From assembly GCA_964006375.1 (NCBI GenBank), contig OZ023266.1, positions 14,086,565-14,150,564 of the forward strand: a stretch of 64,000 nucleotides of DNA. The letters are read 5' to 3'. Each line of letters opens with the position of its first letter. The first letter of the stretch is position 1. Below the pieces are notes generated by a model. That model searched no databases. It saw only the letters and a program-made list of their open reading frames with translations, and was not told the origin of the DNA. A program made the position numbers and the translations under genes. Shown piece after piece: positions 62,384 to 64,000 of this stretch. Source of the stretch: Tillus elongatus (taxonomy: Eukaryota > Arthropoda > Insecta > Coleoptera > Cleridae).

Positions 62384-62538
62384 TAAGTACACTTGGAGAG
62401 CCCAAATCACCACAACACATTTTAAAAAGACCTGACGATCGTTTCACTAACCAAGTTAGCGTCATCAGAGGATGTTTCATCGATCGTCAGGTCTTTTTAA
62501 AATGTGTTGTGGTGATTTGGGCTCTCCAAGTGTACTTA
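62384..62538. repeat. perfect 58-bp inverted repeat around a hammerhead-like core
   Basis: The left arm 62384-62441 and right arm 62481-62538 are exact reverse complements over 58 bases (TAAGTACACTTGGAGAGCCC facing GGGCTCTCCAAGTGTACTTA). The 39-nt spacer carries, on the minus strand, CTGATGA (62462-62468) and GAAAC (62441-62445) joined by a GCTAAC/GTTAGT stem. The match to 4861-4980 continues past the right arm (TCAGTGCTCAT...GGTTCC). Confidence 0.9.
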
Positions 62539-62884
62539 TCAGTGCTCATCACAGGTTCCTATCTTCACTTAGTACAATCTGACTATTTTTTACCTGGTTT
62601 TTATTAAGAAAAAAATAGGAGAGGTATTTTTTTTCTGCTATATGTGTGTCGAAAATAATATACAGTTGTCCCATTTATGCCTCAGAACAATCTGTGTGCG
62701 GATACCATACTAAAATAATGTGTTTTCATCGTATAAAATTTTTCTCTTAGACGCCTGTTGACTGAAATACAGGGTGTTGAAGTTCTAAAAAAATATATAA
62801 ATTCAGCTATCGTGAGTCCAAAAATTTATATAATATTACAGAATGACTGCATAAGTAATAATGTTGACTGACAATAATAATAAA
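62539..62884. other. unassigned DNA after the palindrome
   Basis: The first 21 bases continue the hammerhead-like repeat unit. The rest shows nothing recognisable. Confidence 0.4.
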
Positions 62885-62887
62885 AAA

Positions 62888-64000
<1,113 letters not shown>

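Overview
This is an AT-rich window from a eukaryotic nuclear genome, almost certainly an animal and most likely an arthropod such as an insect. The evidence is the mix of mobile elements: a Ty3/gypsy LTR retrotransposon, Tc1/mariner-type transposases, a piggyBac-type transposase, several LINE reverse-transcriptase relics, a Penelope-like GIY-YIG fragment, two tRNA-derived SINE families, MITE-like hairpins and many long (TA)n tracts. I found no exon that I can assign to a host gene, no bacterial-type operon, no rRNA and no functional tRNA. The window reads as an intergenic or intronic repeat graveyard with one intact resident.

Layout. 1-5.0 kb: unassigned DNA, then a copy of an unnamed repeat (family T) with an internal (TA)n, then a ribozyme-like repeat unit. 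5.2-6.7 kb: a broken piggyBac transposase (minus strand), followed by a full SINE (6.85-7.2 kb). 9.2-10.5 kb: family T and a hairpin with a (TA)n loop. 12.5-15.2 kb: a large foldback repeat, its diverged tandem partner and a 113-bp-arm hairpin. 15.9-25.3 kb: a nest. The (TA)n of a family T element appears split by a complete gypsy element (16223-22996) and by a mariner-like element. 26.7-31.3 kb: family T, a LINE relic, a MITE, a SINE and an RNase H-bearing LINE relic. 31.9-35.35 kb: a mariner relative with about 465-bp inverted repeats whose transposase is interrupted by another family T copy. 36.4-37.9 kb: a second mariner-like element. 38-40 kb, 46.7-47.2 kb, 52.7-54.2 kb and 58.4-59.85 kb: LINE fragments, three of them from one 5'-truncated family. 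60.2-60.7 kb and 63.77 kb to the end: two inverted Penelope-like fragments, with three hammerhead-like units in the window, one of them inside a perfect 58-bp palindrome at 62.4 kb.

The gypsy element is the only element with all parts intact: 743-bp LTRs that look identical by eye, TATA box, a heat-shock-element-like GAA/TTC array, poly(A) signal, primer binding site, gag with a CCHC knuckle, a GGGAAAC slippery site plus stem that would join gag to pol in the -1 frame, pol with protease, RT, RNase H and integrase, and a polypurine tract. It has no env. Every other transposase or RT carries stops, frameshifts or catalytic substitutions.

The least explained material is family T: at least 22 copies of a terminal motif that folds as ACGCA-GCAAG-TGCGT, paired at the far end with a TTAGTGAATTTT hairpin and carrying (TA)n inside. 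The three copies of a hammerhead-ribozyme-like unit come next. All identifications rest on motif reading and visual alignment; no database search was run.
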